From Rhodopseudomonas rhenobacensis (GTDB taxonomy: Bacteria; Pseudomonadota; Alphaproteobacteria; Rhizobiales; Xanthobacteraceae), in assembly GCF_014203125.1 (NCBI RefSeq), contig NZ_JACHIH010000020.1, positions 35,895-99,894 of the forward strand: a DNA stretch of 64,000 nucleotides, in the 5' to 3' direction. A model generated the notes under the pieces. It was not told the origin of the DNA. It saw only the letters and a program-made list of their open reading frames with translations, and made no database searches. This document shows, piece after piece, positions 54,599 to 64,000 of the stretch (its first letter is position 1; the number at the start of each line of letters is the position of its first letter). The position numbers and the translations under genes were made by a program.

Positions 54599-54864
54599 TT
54601 CGCAGCTTGACGGCGGCCCCCGGAACCGGAAAAAGACTCGCCAAATCCGGGATTTGGCTGCAGAAACAGGGTTAAGCGAGAGTTAAACACTTCCGGCTAG
54701 GTGAGAGATCCGGCGAACGGCGGGAAAAATTCTCAACGTGCGACATCGGCGAGATTGATTTCGGGGTGGCGCGGTCGGGCGCCGCCCTTTCCGCGTCAAG
54801 GCGGAGTGTAATTCATAGCGGGGTGGGCGACGCCCCCGGCGTGAGCGCGTTTCAGGAGCATTGA

Positions 54865-56979
<2,115 letters not shown>

Positions 56980-57000
56980 GACGATCAATCAATACTGACT

Positions 57001-57030
57001 GTCATGGCCGGGCTTGCCCCGGCCATCCAT
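57001..57030. repeat. Palindromic repeat, family C half copy
   Basis: 'gtcatggccgggcttgcccc' followed by ggccat: one half of the family C palindrome seen whole at 61020-61108 and 63404-63493. Confidence 0.75.
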
Positions 57031-57032
57031 CC

Positions 57033-57063
57033 AAAAACGGCGGGCCAAGGCCCGCCGATTTTG
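57033..57063 (+). terminator. Probable rpoD terminator
   Basis: Stem cggcgggcc / ggcccgccg with an aa loop, preceded by aaaaa and followed by attttgcg. About 55 bases after the rpoD stop. Confidence 0.8.
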
Positions 57064-57099
57064 CGTTACGGTCACTCCCACTCGCGCTTGTCGCAGCCC

Positions 57100-57170
57100 T
57101 GTAGCCCGGATGAGCGAAGCGACATCCGGGGCCCCGGCCCCGCATATCGCTGCGCTCATTCGGGCTACGT
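57100..57170. repeat. Palindromic repeat, family D copy 1
   Basis: 'tgtagcccggatgagcgaag' / 'gctcattcgggctacg' inverted pair. The family recurs at 62996-63091. The end of this copy is about a dozen bases from the stop codon of the NACHT gene. Confidence 0.85.
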
Positions 57171-57182
57171 TTGCTGCGCTTG

Positions 57183-59528
57183 CTAGTCAAACCGTTCAGC
57201 GGCGTCACCCCGTAGCGAGACAGCGATAATGATTCCATTAGCCCCACCCTTGTTCAGAAGGCTAGTTAGTACGGCTGAATGAGCCCCGATAGTCTCCAGG
57301 ATCTCGTTTGCTAGAAATCGCATCTCTTCAAGCTGGTATCCAGAGTCGGGGAGATGAACGAACATCGATCCACGAGCTGCCCTTTCAATTAGAACTAGGA
57401 GGGCGCTTATGGAGAATCTGAATTGTTTCTTTGGGTGTTGATATTTCACACAAGACGACAGAACTGAAGCGCGTAAGGCTTCAATGTCGGCTTGATAAAA
57501 TTCAATTGGCTGCGAGCTCTCCAAATAATTTCTGATTTTATGGTGCGAAATGCCAGTAATAGCACTGGCTAGTATAGCTTTCACAAGTGTTGTTCTGCCG
57601 GAAATCCGGGTCTCGTTTGCAATGCAATTGTAGGTCGCGAGAACGGAATTCAATGTAATTGAGTCGCTAAGGCGTGCCAGTAGGTATGGCTCTGTGTCTA
57701 ATCCATTCTTTCGTAGATAAAAATAGTGTGCGTAGATATTGCTTTGATGTCGGTTTCCTCTTCTGGTGTCGCCGACCTCTGAAGCGATCTTCTTATCTTT
57801 GGCGCAAACTTCTAATATGCGCGCGTCCACTACGCCCAAGTCGTGCATTAATCCTTCCCGAAGATTACTAATTCCGCCTCCAGGGCCTTCTTCGATGAAA
57901 GAAAGAATCTCAGCATTCACGTTCGACATAAAATCCCGATAGTCGTCGCGTCTGAATCTTGCATTTTCAAAATAATCTGCAACGAGGAATTCAAGATAGC
58001 TTTTGTGAGGAAAGTAATAGAAGCGCTTGGCCTTGTTGTTCAGTACGCCAGATTGATTTACAGGCTCGATGACTGATCCGACTAGCGCTTCTCTGATTGC
58101 TGCATTGTTGTTCTGTTTCACTCGCATTCCGGCTGGGATTATTTCGATGGGGATTTCCTCAGCGTAAAACCGATTCTCTTTCTTGGTGTTTAGCAGCCAC
58201 CATGCCATCCATTGCATGAAGGTCATTCGATCGTCGCGCAGACTCTTGCTGTTGAGTACTTCCGCAGGAGGTTGCCTTGCCCATTTTCTGGACTCTCTTA
58301 CAATGAAGCCATAAATAAACTTTCTGTATAGCTCATATCTGGTTAGGGGCGCGTCTAGATCTAGAAGCTCGTCAATTATCGATGTGAACATCTTCAGTTG
58401 AACAGGTCGAAGAAGGATGTTCGCGTCAGAATCGGGAAGTTGCCGGAGAAGCGAAGTGTATTTAGCGTGTTGCTCCTTGGACAGTGGTGGCTTCTTTTTG
58501 GAGAGAAAGTTGCCGAGATATGCCTCGGTCTCCTGGCCATTGAAGAATGCTACGTCCACGGTCTGTAGTCGCTTTTGTCTTTCGGAATCGCCGTCAAAGA
58601 GAGAAGATAAGATCTTTTCCTCTTCTTGGTTTGAGAGGAAGGAGTCCGGGCGCCCTAAAATTATCACTTTCGCCTTCCCGGAAAAAAGGGGCTTCATTTG
58701 TTCGAACGTATAAACAAAGTCCTCTAGATCCATTGCATGGCGCATCTCGTCGAAGCCGTCTAGAATCAACAAATATTGTCCCTGCTGGCTCATCTCCAGA
58801 AACATTGTGTAAGAAAAATCTTTGACTGAAACGCCACTCTCGGCTCCGCTTAGAGCTGAGCAGATAAGAGCGACCACGTCTTGCTTGGAGTACATCCCTC
58901 CTAGTGGGATTCTAATGGGAATTCGATCGAATGTGCCGTCCAGGTATCGTTTTGAAAGTATGCTTGCTACGTAGAGGCTGAAGGTGGTTTTTCCAAGTCC
59001 ATATCCGCCGAATACGACTAAGCCAGATCGATTGAGCTCCATCCATTTCATTACATAGTCAAATAGCTTTTTGTCGCTATTCCGAACTCGTGTATCGACG
59101 AAGAATTTTGATGCATCGCTTTGTTCAAAAGCAAGAATGTTATGATTTAGTAGTGCGGTAAAATTCATCAGTGACGCTCGAAATTCCTCGAACGTCGAAT
59201 ATTGCACGTTGGTAAGAGATGCCACGGATGCTCGGGGGGATCCGGAAAGCTGGTGTTTGCCGATGATCCAAAGATTGTCGATCGTCCGCTGTGACAATGC
59301 GGGTGCATAGAGGGTGTGGATTGAGGCAATATCGGCGCTCGTGAGCCCTTTGCTCCAATCTTTAGCTTCGACCGCTATCCGGCGAGGAAATATCGGGCTC
59401 GTATCATCAACAAAGAACACATCCGCTGTTGTTGTGTTTAGCCGCTTTTCGACTTCTACCGTTTGAAATTTCACTCGTAGCAGGCCGGCGACGCGATCTC
59501 TTAAATGATCCCCAGCTAACTTAGGCAT
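57183..59528 (-). CDS. NACHT-type STAND ATPase with N-terminal PD-(D/E)XK-like nuclease segment, candidate antiphage protein
   Basis: A 781-residue protein unlike its neighbours in base composition (the 60-base row at 57481 has only 21 G+C). Residues 1-60 read like a restriction-endonuclease domain: Asp36 and Asp41, then EAK at 54-56 in RRIAVEAKDW. Walker A GGYGLGKTT is at 174-182 and Walker B LLILDGFDEM at 253-262, the D-G-x-D-E NACHT signature. A sensor-like IILGRPDSF (289-297) and FPHKSYLEFLVADYF (about 500-516) follow. The C-terminal 250 residues are helical and probably sense a trigger. Bacterial NACHT proteins of this design defend against phage; activity here is inferred. Confidence 0.8.
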   Translation of the reverse strand: MPKLAGDHLRDRVAGLLRVKFQTVEVEKRLNTTTADVFFVDDTSPIFPRRIAVEAKDWSKGLTSADIASIHTLYAPALSQRTIDNLWIIGKHQLSGSPRASVASLTNVQYSTFEEFRASLMNFTALLNHNILAFEQSDASKFFVDTRVRNSDKKLFDYVMKWMELNRSGLVVFGGYGLGKTTFSLYVASILSKRYLDGTFDRIPIRIPLGGMYSKQDVVALICSALSGAESGVSVKDFSYTMFLEMSQQGQYLLILDGFDEMRHAMDLEDFVYTFEQMKPLFSGKAKVIILGRPDSFLSNQEEEKILSSLFDGDSERQKRLQTVDVAFFNGQETEAYLGNFLSKKKPPLSKEQHAKYTSLLRQLPDSDANILLRPVQLKMFTSIIDELLDLDAPLTRYELYRKFIYGFIVRESRKWARQPPAEVLNSKSLRDDRMTFMQWMAWWLLNTKKENRFYAEEIPIEIIPAGMRVKQNNNAAIREALVGSVIEPVNQSGVLNNKAKRFYYFPHKSYLEFLVADYFENARFRRDDYRDFMSNVNAEILSFIEEGPGGGISNLREGLMHDLGVVDARILEVCAKDKKIASEVGDTRRGNRHQSNIYAHYFYLRKNGLDTEPYLLARLSDSITLNSVLATYNCIANETRISGRTTLVKAILASAITGISHHKIRNYLESSQPIEFYQADIEALRASVLSSCVKYQHPKKQFRFSISALLVLIERAARGSMFVHLPDSGYQLEEMRFLANEILETIGAHSAVLTSLLNKGGANGIIIAVSLRGDAAERFD

Positions 59529-59971
59529 CTTGAACTCCGCTCATAAACGGCCCGCCCATGGCGGTCTGTAGCGATTCGCGTCGGTGCGTGACCGTCGTTT
59601 GTAGAACTAGACGACCAGAGAGAAAAATCGAGAAAAGTCCCATTGACTAAGTGTCTAGCGATGCTTATATTCCTATTCATTCCGGTCCACTTAACGATGG
59701 GCGGCTCGCGATCGTCACTCCTCCCGGCCGGGTGCGGTGGACGCGGCAGCCTCGGCGCGGAGGGTGGCGGCAGGGGGCTTTCAGGCAGCGAGTCCGCAAG
59801 GCGCGGCCTTAAGGCCTAGCGGCCGCCGAACCGAGCGCATGACGATACCGCCGTGCGGTATGGGCGGACGGCGATGCACGACTTGTATCCCCTCTGCATG
59901 CGCTCCACTTGCATCGCCTTGAGATGCGCCTCACTTGCGTCGCCGCGGCCGCCGTCTGCTCCCGACGCGGC
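59529..59971. other. 443-base intergenic region right of the NACHT gene
   Basis: No credible gene. The first 140 bases continue the less GC-rich DNA and must contain the NACHT promoter. From about 59665 the sequence becomes very GC-rich and shares a block with 63894-63990. Short ORFs here are low complexity. Confidence 0.6.
59665..59767. repeat. Dispersed repeat, family H copy 1
   Basis: Shares 'ttatattccta', 'cgcgatcgtcac' and 'ggacgcggcagc' in order with 63894-63990. It is the right-hand boundary of the AT-rich NACHT segment. Confidence 0.7.
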
Positions 59972-60391
59972 TCACGCCTTGGCCACCGCCTCCTTCGGCG
60001 TGACGTTGCGCGACAGCCAGGAATTCAGCAGCGTCGGCACCAGGCCGACCAGCCCGTACAGCACGAACTGCTTGACGCCGCTATCGGCGCCGCGGCCGCC
60101 ATACATCAGCGCGGTGGCGACGAAGCCGATGGCGCCGCCGATCGCCATCCGCAGCGGCAGCTGCAGCCCCTTGACATGCGCCAGGATGTCGTCGATCGCC
60201 GCCATCATCAGCGACGGCAACAGCCCGAACAGGTAGCTGTATTGCAGCGTCGAGAACAGGATCACGAACAGCTTGCCGACTTCGGACAGCGAGGTCTTGT
60301 CCCAATAGCCCGACATCACCGTGGTCGCGATCAGCAGCAGGAAGCCGCCGAGCGACGGGCCGATCAACGCGAAAATCACATAGCGCTTCAT
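59972..60391 (-). CDS. DUF5413 membrane protein
   Basis: A 139-residue membrane protein with about four helices: MKRYVIFALIGPSLGGFLLL, TLQYSYLFGLLPSLMMAAIDDIL, LRMAIGGAIGFVATALMYGG and FVLYGLVGLVPTLLNSWLS. The pattern matches the DUF5413 family known from Bradyrhizobium relatives. ATG at 60391 follows GGAGGCGAG, a very strong ribosome site. The longer frame to 60553 is not part of it. Function unknown. Confidence 0.82.
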   Translation of the reverse strand: MKRYVIFALIGPSLGGFLLLIATTVMSGYWDKTSLSEVGKLFVILFSTLQYSYLFGLLPSLMMAAIDDILAHVKGLQLPLRMAIGGAIGFVATALMYGGRGADSGVKQFVLYGLVGLVPTLLNSWLSRNVTPKEAVAKA

Positions 60392-60576
60392 CTCGCCTCC
60401 GCACCAATCCACGCCGATGTTGTGGCAAGTTTTCGCGGCTTTGGATAGCCGGATGTCGGCGGCGGCGGCCGCCCGCCGCGCGGAAAATGCCGGTCGCCGT
60501 GCTGCGGCGCGGCAGGGCGACCGCCTGCGCCGCGGCGATCGCCGTGCTAACAAGGGGGCTGAACCGAGGAGCGCGG

Positions 60577-60900
60577 ATGATCGTCAAAGACCTGCTCGAC
60601 CCATTGCCGCCACCGGGGCCGGACGAAAGCCTGGAGACGTTGCTGAGCCGCGGCGACGTCCGCTTCGAGCGCATCGTCTCGACCGGGCAGGCGAGCCCGC
60701 CGGGGTTCTGGTACGACCAGGCCGAGACCGAAGTCGTGGTGCTGCTGGCGGGCGCGGCGACGCTGCGCTTTGCGGACGGCGACCGGCTGATCGCGCTGCG
60801 CGCCGGCGCTCTGGTGGAAATCCCCGCGCACGCCCGCCACCGCGTCGAGGCGACGCAAGCCGATCCGCCGACGGTGTGGCTGGCCGTGTTCTTCCCGTGA
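60577..60900 (+). CDS. Cupin domain protein
   Basis: A 107-residue single-cupin protein: GQASPPGFWYDQAETEVVVLLAGAATLRFADG and LRAGALVEIPAHARHRVEATQADPPTVWLAVFF. The histidine pair in the second block would bind a metal. ATG at 60577 (MIVKDLLDP) after GAACCGAGGAGCGCGG. Such short cupins are often putative phosphomannose-isomerase-like or stress proteins; no function is claimed. Confidence 0.85.
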   Translation: MIVKDLLDPLPPPGPDESLETLLSRGDVRFERIVSTGQASPPGFWYDQAETEVVVLLAGAATLRFADGDRLIALRAGALVEIPAHARHRVEATQADPPTVWLAVFFP

Positions 60901-61019
60901 GAATGTAGAATGGAGGGTGGGGAAGGCGCACTTGCGCCGTGCTCCCCATTGCGAGGCCGTGCAACCGAGGTGGGCACTTCTCATTAATGGCCGTGCCGTC
61001 GAGGCACTTCGCTCACCAC

Positions 61020-61108
61020 GTCATGGCCGGGCTTGTCCCGGCCATCCACGCCCACACGCGATGCCGTGCCCGTTTCCGTGGATGGCCGGGACAAGCCCGG
61101 CCATGACG
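61020..61108. repeat. Palindromic repeat, family C full copy
   Basis: 'gtcatggccgggcttgtccc' ... 'gggacaagcccggccatgac': a near perfect inverted pair with a 40-base centre. Intergenic; the rest of the 412-base gap has no gene and holds the hcp promoter region. Confidence 0.9.
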
Positions 61109-61312
61109 GGGAGAGGGCGCCCCTAACGGCGCTGAAGTGACGTCCGTCGCCGTCCCGCGCAGCCGGCTCTCGCCGCTGAGGTTGTGCCAGCACAAAGAGC
61201 CGGCGGCTTGCGCGCCTATAACCGCATCCGCAACCCCGGCCGGCCCCGCAAGCCCCCATAACCCTCTGGCGCGATTGCGTTTCTAGCAGTCCCCGCACCC
61301 ATGGAATGCCCG

Positions 61313-62974
61313 ATGTATTGTATCCAATGTGAACACACCATTCGCGCGCCGAAAGGCAATGGCTGCAGCTATCAACGCGGGATGTGCGGCAAGACCGCCG
61401 AGATCTCCGACCTGCAGGACATGCTGGTGCGGCTGTTGCAGAGCGTGTCGATGTACGCCAAGGCGGCGCGCAGCGTCGGCGTCGTCGACGACGAGGTCGA
61501 CGGCTATGTGCCGCAGGGCTTCTTCGCCACGCTGACCAACGTCAATTTCGACGCCGCGCGCATCATCGCGTTCAGCCGCCGCGCCGTCGCGTTGCGCGAC
61601 CGGCTGCGCAGCCGTTATCTCGCCGCCTGCGCCGAGCAGGGCGTGACGCCGCAGGTGCTGCCGCTCGCCGCCGATTACGAGCTGCCCGAGGAGCGCGCGG
61701 CGATCCTGTCGCAGGCCGGCCGCGTCGCGCTGAACGCCGACAAGGCGTCGATCGGCGAGGACGCGCTGGGCTTGCGGCTACTCTGCCTCTACGGCCTGAA
61801 GGGCGCCGCCGCCTATATGGAGCACGCCCGCGTGCTCGGGCAGACCGACGTCGAGGTCTATGCGCGCTTCCATGACTTCATGGCGTATCTCGGCGAAGAT
61901 CCCGGCGAGATCGACGCGCTGTTCAAATGCGCGATGGACATCGGCCATCTCAACTACCGCATCATGGAAATGCTCGACGAAGGTGGCACCAAAACCTTCG
62001 GCCACCCGGAGCCGACCCGCGTCAACCTGAAGGCCGTCAAGGGCAAGGCCATTCTGGTCTCCGGCCACGACATGCACGATCTCGAACTGATCCTGCAGCA
62101 GACCGAAGGCCGCGGCATCAACGTCTACACCAACGGCGAAATGCTGCCGGCGCACGCCTATCCCGAACTGAAGAAATATCCGCACCTGGTCGGCAATTAC
62201 GGCACCGCCTGGCAGAACCAGCAGAAGGAGTTCGCGAACTTCCCCGGCGCCATCGTGATGACCTCGAACTGCCTGATCGATCCCAATGTCGGGCAGTATG
62301 GCGACCGCATCTACACCCGCTCGATCGTCGGCTGGCCCGGCGTGCAGCACATCGAAGGCAGCGACTTCTCCGTCGCGATCGACAAGGCGCTGGCGCTGCA
62401 GGGCTTCGCCGCCGACGAGCCTGCGCACTACACCACCACGGGCTTTGCCCGCAACGCCTTGATGCAGGCGGCGCCGGCGGTGATCGATCAGGTCAAGGCC
62501 GGCAACATCAAGCACTTCTTCCTGATCGGCGGCTGCGACGGCGACAAGATGGAGCGCTCCTACTACAAGGAGCTCGCGCAATCGGTGCCGCAGGACAGCC
62601 TCATCCTGACGCTTGCCTGCGGCAAGTTCCGCTTCAATTCGCTGGAGTTCGGCGACATCAACGGCATTCCGCGGCTGCTCGACGTCGGGCAGTGCAACGA
62701 CGCCTATTCGGCGATCCAGCTGGCGCTGGCTTTGGCGGATGCGTTCGGCTGCGGCGTCAACGAACTGCCGCTGTCGCTGGTGCTGTCGTGGTTCGAGCAG
62801 AAGGCGATCGTGATCCTGCTGACGCTGCTGGCGCTCGGCATCAAGGACATCCGCGTCGGCCCCACCGCGCCGGGCTTTCTCACGCCGAACCTGGTCGGCA
62901 TCCTCAATCAGCAGTTCGGATTGAAGCTGATCACTTCGCCGGAGCAGGATCTGAAAGACATGCTGGCGGCGTAA
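61313..62974 (+). CDS. hcp: Hybrid cluster protein (hydroxylamine reductase / NO reductase)
   Basis: A 553-residue Hcp. The N-terminal cysteines [25 protein letters not shown] give CX2CX11CX6C, the pattern of facultative aerobes. The hybrid-cluster ligands lie in the C-terminal half (for example [13 protein letters not shown] and [11 protein letters not shown]). Hcp reduces NO and acts in S-nitrosylation control under anaerobic nitrate respiration, which fits the nap operon in this window. ATG at 61313 matches the family start; an ATG at 61301 would add four residues. No hcr reductase gene is adjacent, and no clear FNR box was seen upstream. Confidence 0.95.
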   Translation: MYCIQCEHTIRAPKGNGCSYQRGMCGKTAEISDLQDMLVRLLQSVSMYAKAARSVGVVDDEVDGYVPQGFFATLTNVNFDAARIIAFSRRAVALRDRLRSRYLAACAEQGVTPQVLPLAADYELPEERAAILSQAGRVALNADKASIGEDALGLRLLCLYGLKGAAAYMEHARVLGQTDVEVYARFHDFMAYLGEDPGEIDALFKCAMDIGHLNYRIMEMLDEGGTKTFGHPEPTRVNLKAVKGKAILVSGHDMHDLELILQQTEGRGINVYTNGEMLPAHAYPELKKYPHLVGNYGTAWQNQQKEFANFPGAIVMTSNCLIDPNVGQYGDRIYTRSIVGWPGVQHIEGSDFSVAIDKALALQGFAADEPAHYTTTGFARNALMQAAPAVIDQVKAGNIKHFFLIGGCDGDKMERSYYKELAQSVPQDSLILTLACGKFRFNSLEFGDINGIPRLLDVGQCNDAYSAIQLALALADAFGCGVNELPLSLVLSWFEQKAIVILLTLLALGIKDIRVGPTAPGFLTPNLVGILNQQFGLKLITSPEQDLKDMLAA

Positions 62975-62995
62975 GCCGACGGCTACGGTCGCTCC

Positions 62996-63091
62996 TGTAG
63001 CCCGGATCAGCGCAGCGATATCCAGGGTGGCCAAGGCCCCGGATGTCGCTTCGCTTAGCCGGGCTACGTTTGCTTAACGGGCTACGTTTGC
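62996..63091. repeat. Palindromic repeat, family D copy 2
   Basis: 'tgtagcccggatcagcgcag' ... 'ttagccgggctacg', with a short second 'cgggctacg' duplicate at its end. Same family as 57100-57170. Confidence 0.85.
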
Positions 63092-63125
63092 TTAAGTTCG
63101 TCATTGCGAGGATCCCTCCAAAGCT

Positions 63126-63241
63126 GTCATCCCGGGGCATGAGCAGCGAAGCTGCGAATGAACCCGGGATCCAGTACTCACCGCCCTGCAATACTGGATT
63201 CCGGGTTCGCTCGAGCTATCGCTCTCGCGCCCCGGAATGAC
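63126..63241. repeat. Dispersed palindromic repeat, family A copy 9
   Basis: Left arm 'gtcatcccggggcatgagc', right arm 'ctctcgcgccccggaatgac'; inner 'ccgggatccagtactcac' and 'aatactggattccgggttc'. Confidence 0.9.
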
Positions 63242-63278
63242 AGCCTGATTTGGATCTTGCGCTCACTCCACCATCGCC

Positions 63279-63340
63279 GTCATCCTGAGTAACCCCGGCG
63301 CAGCCCGCAGGGCGAAGCCGGGTGTCTCGAAGGATGGGCT
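63279..63340. repeat. Palindromic repeat, family F partial copy
   Basis: 'gtcatcctgagt' through 'gtctcgaaggatgggct', half of the family F element at 42772-42912. Confidence 0.7.
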
Positions 63341-63403
63341 GCGAGCACACAAGCCGCCCTACCACGTCGTACTGACCTGCTGCGGAGGCACTTCGGTCAA
63401 CAC

Positions 63404-63493
63404 GTCATGGCCGGGCTTTGTCCCGGCCATCCACGCTCCCAAGCGATGCCGTGCCGGTTTCCGTGGGTGGCCGGGACAAGCCCGGCCATGACG
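63404..63493. repeat. Palindromic repeat, family C full copy 2
   Basis: 'gtcatggccgggctttgtcc' ... 'gggacaagcccggccatgac', the same as 61020-61108 with small differences. Confidence 0.9.
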
Positions 63494-63658
63494 GAGAGAA
63501 GTTGCGTGCTTGTTCGAGACTGATCGCTGCCCGCCGCGTCGAGGTCCTCGCCCTTGGACGCCATCACCGCGATGACGGTCGTTGACCGGCACGTCCTGCG
63601 TGCTTTCCTGCGTGCCTTCCGGCATTGAGCACAGCACAGCACCCATCCACCTCCGGCC

Positions 63659-63781
63659 GTCATTCCGGGGCGCGAGGCCGCAGGCCGAGCGAACCCGGAA
63701 TCTCGCTGCGGATGCAAGCGCCGGGCGTGCTGCAAGATTCCGGGTTCGCTCGAGCTATCGCTCTCGCGCCCCGGAATGACG
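63659..63781. repeat. Dispersed palindromic repeat, family A copy 10
   Basis: Left arm 'gtcattccggggcgcgagg', right arm 'ctctcgcgccccggaatgac'; inner 'cgaacccggaatctcgctg' and 'caagattccgggttcgctc'. Any ORF reading through here is repeat-derived; 62975-64000 holds no credible gene. Confidence 0.9.
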
Positions 63782-63893
63782 GTCTGTTTTGATCTTGCGC
63801 TCCACGCTATCGTGCTCGTTGTCACGCGATCGCTACCCCCGCTTGCCCTGCGCACGCCGCCGTCACCCCGCTTGACTCCCTCCCCCACCAAGA

Positions 63894-63990
63894 TTATATT
63901 CCTAGTCGTCCCGCCCCGAATGCGAGGGGCGTTCGCGATCGTCACGACCGCGGGGCGGGATGCGATGGACGCGGCAGCGTCAGGCGGGGA
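63894..63990. repeat. Dispersed repeat, family H copy 2
   Basis: 'ttatattcctagtcgtcc', 'ttcgcgatcgtcacgacc' and 'gcgatggacgcggcagcgtc'. It matches 59665-59767 and runs near the window end, where it may continue. Confidence 0.7.
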
Positions 63991-64000
63991 CGACGGCACC

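Noticed and set aside
57100..57170. tRNA or att-site flanking the NACHT gene
   Set aside because: No tRNA cloverleaf was found; the sequence is a family D palindromic repeat.
63397..63999. Minus-strand ORF of 200 codons at the right end
   Set aside because: It reads straight through family A, C and H repeats and its protein is repeat-derived.

Overview
This is a high-GC alphaproteobacterial chromosome segment. The best guess is the Rhodopseudomonas/Bradyrhizobium group (Nitrobacteraceae, order Hyphomicrobiales). The reasons are the fused cytochrome b/c1 gene downstream of a Rieske gene, a SciP (DUF1153) regulator beside fliF and an FlbD-type activator, NapEDABC with a perfect FNR/FixK-type box, family proteins such as DUF1285, DUF5413 and DUF6111 in characteristic neighbourhoods, and many short intergenic palindromic repeats of the 'cattccggggcgcgag' kind. 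The species cannot be fixed from sequence alone. No tRNA, rRNA, transposase or CRISPR array was seen.

Layout. 0-4 kb: minus-strand MoxR ATPase, DUF58 protein and BatA-like membrane protein (cut by the window edge). 4.2-7 kb: DUF1285, NUDIX CoA pyrophosphatase, small membrane protein and CCA-adding enzyme. 7.2-9 kb: YodC-like protein, QueE and TrmL. 9.2-11.9 kb: Rieske protein and fused cytochrome b/c1, closed by a terminator. 12.3-14.3 kb: dienelactone hydrolase, a small ORF, a GntR regulator and an AtzG-like protein. 14.8-22 kb: six-gene hyf-like membrane complex. 22.4-25.1 kb: RHH protein and exbB-exbD-tonB. 25.7-31.3 kb: sciP, then fliF-fliG-fliH-fliN-flbD. 31.5-33.8 kb: four small minus-strand ORFs and a transglutaminase-like protein. 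34.3-38.5 kb: napEDABC. 38.7-42.6 kb: helicase, methyltransferase, Dps, cupin and thioesterase. 43.2-50.5 kb: carA, alpha/beta hydrolase, YqeY, acyl-CoA synthetase, DUF2189, LysE and N-formylglutamate amidohydrolase. 50.6-52.3 kb: two transglutaminase-like genes. 52.6-57 kb: dnaG and rpoD. 57.2-59.5 kb: an AT-rich NACHT-type STAND gene. 60-63 kb: DUF5413, a cupin and hcp. The last kilobase is almost entirely repeats.

How the genes work together. The bc1 complex, Nap (quinol to periplasmic nitrate via NapC and NapAB), Hcp and the FNR/FixK box describe a versatile respirer that shifts to nitrate under low oxygen. The hyf-like operon encodes an antiporter-type membrane arm (HyfB, HyfC, HyfE, HyfF) and a hydrophilic arm (HyfG, HyfI). 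The large subunit lacks the cysteines that hold the [NiFe] centre, so it looks like an energy-converting-hydrogenase-related (Ehr) complex rather than a hydrogenase.

The best candidate for an unusual system is the 781-residue protein at 57183-59528. It has an N-terminal PD-(D/E)XK-like nuclease segment followed by a NACHT ATPase. It is carried by AT-rich DNA between rpoD and dispersed repeats and fits a single-gene antiphage STAND protein. Secondary points are an orphan AtzG-like subunit, a DnaG whose four zinc ligands are all replaced, and at least eight intergenic repeat families.
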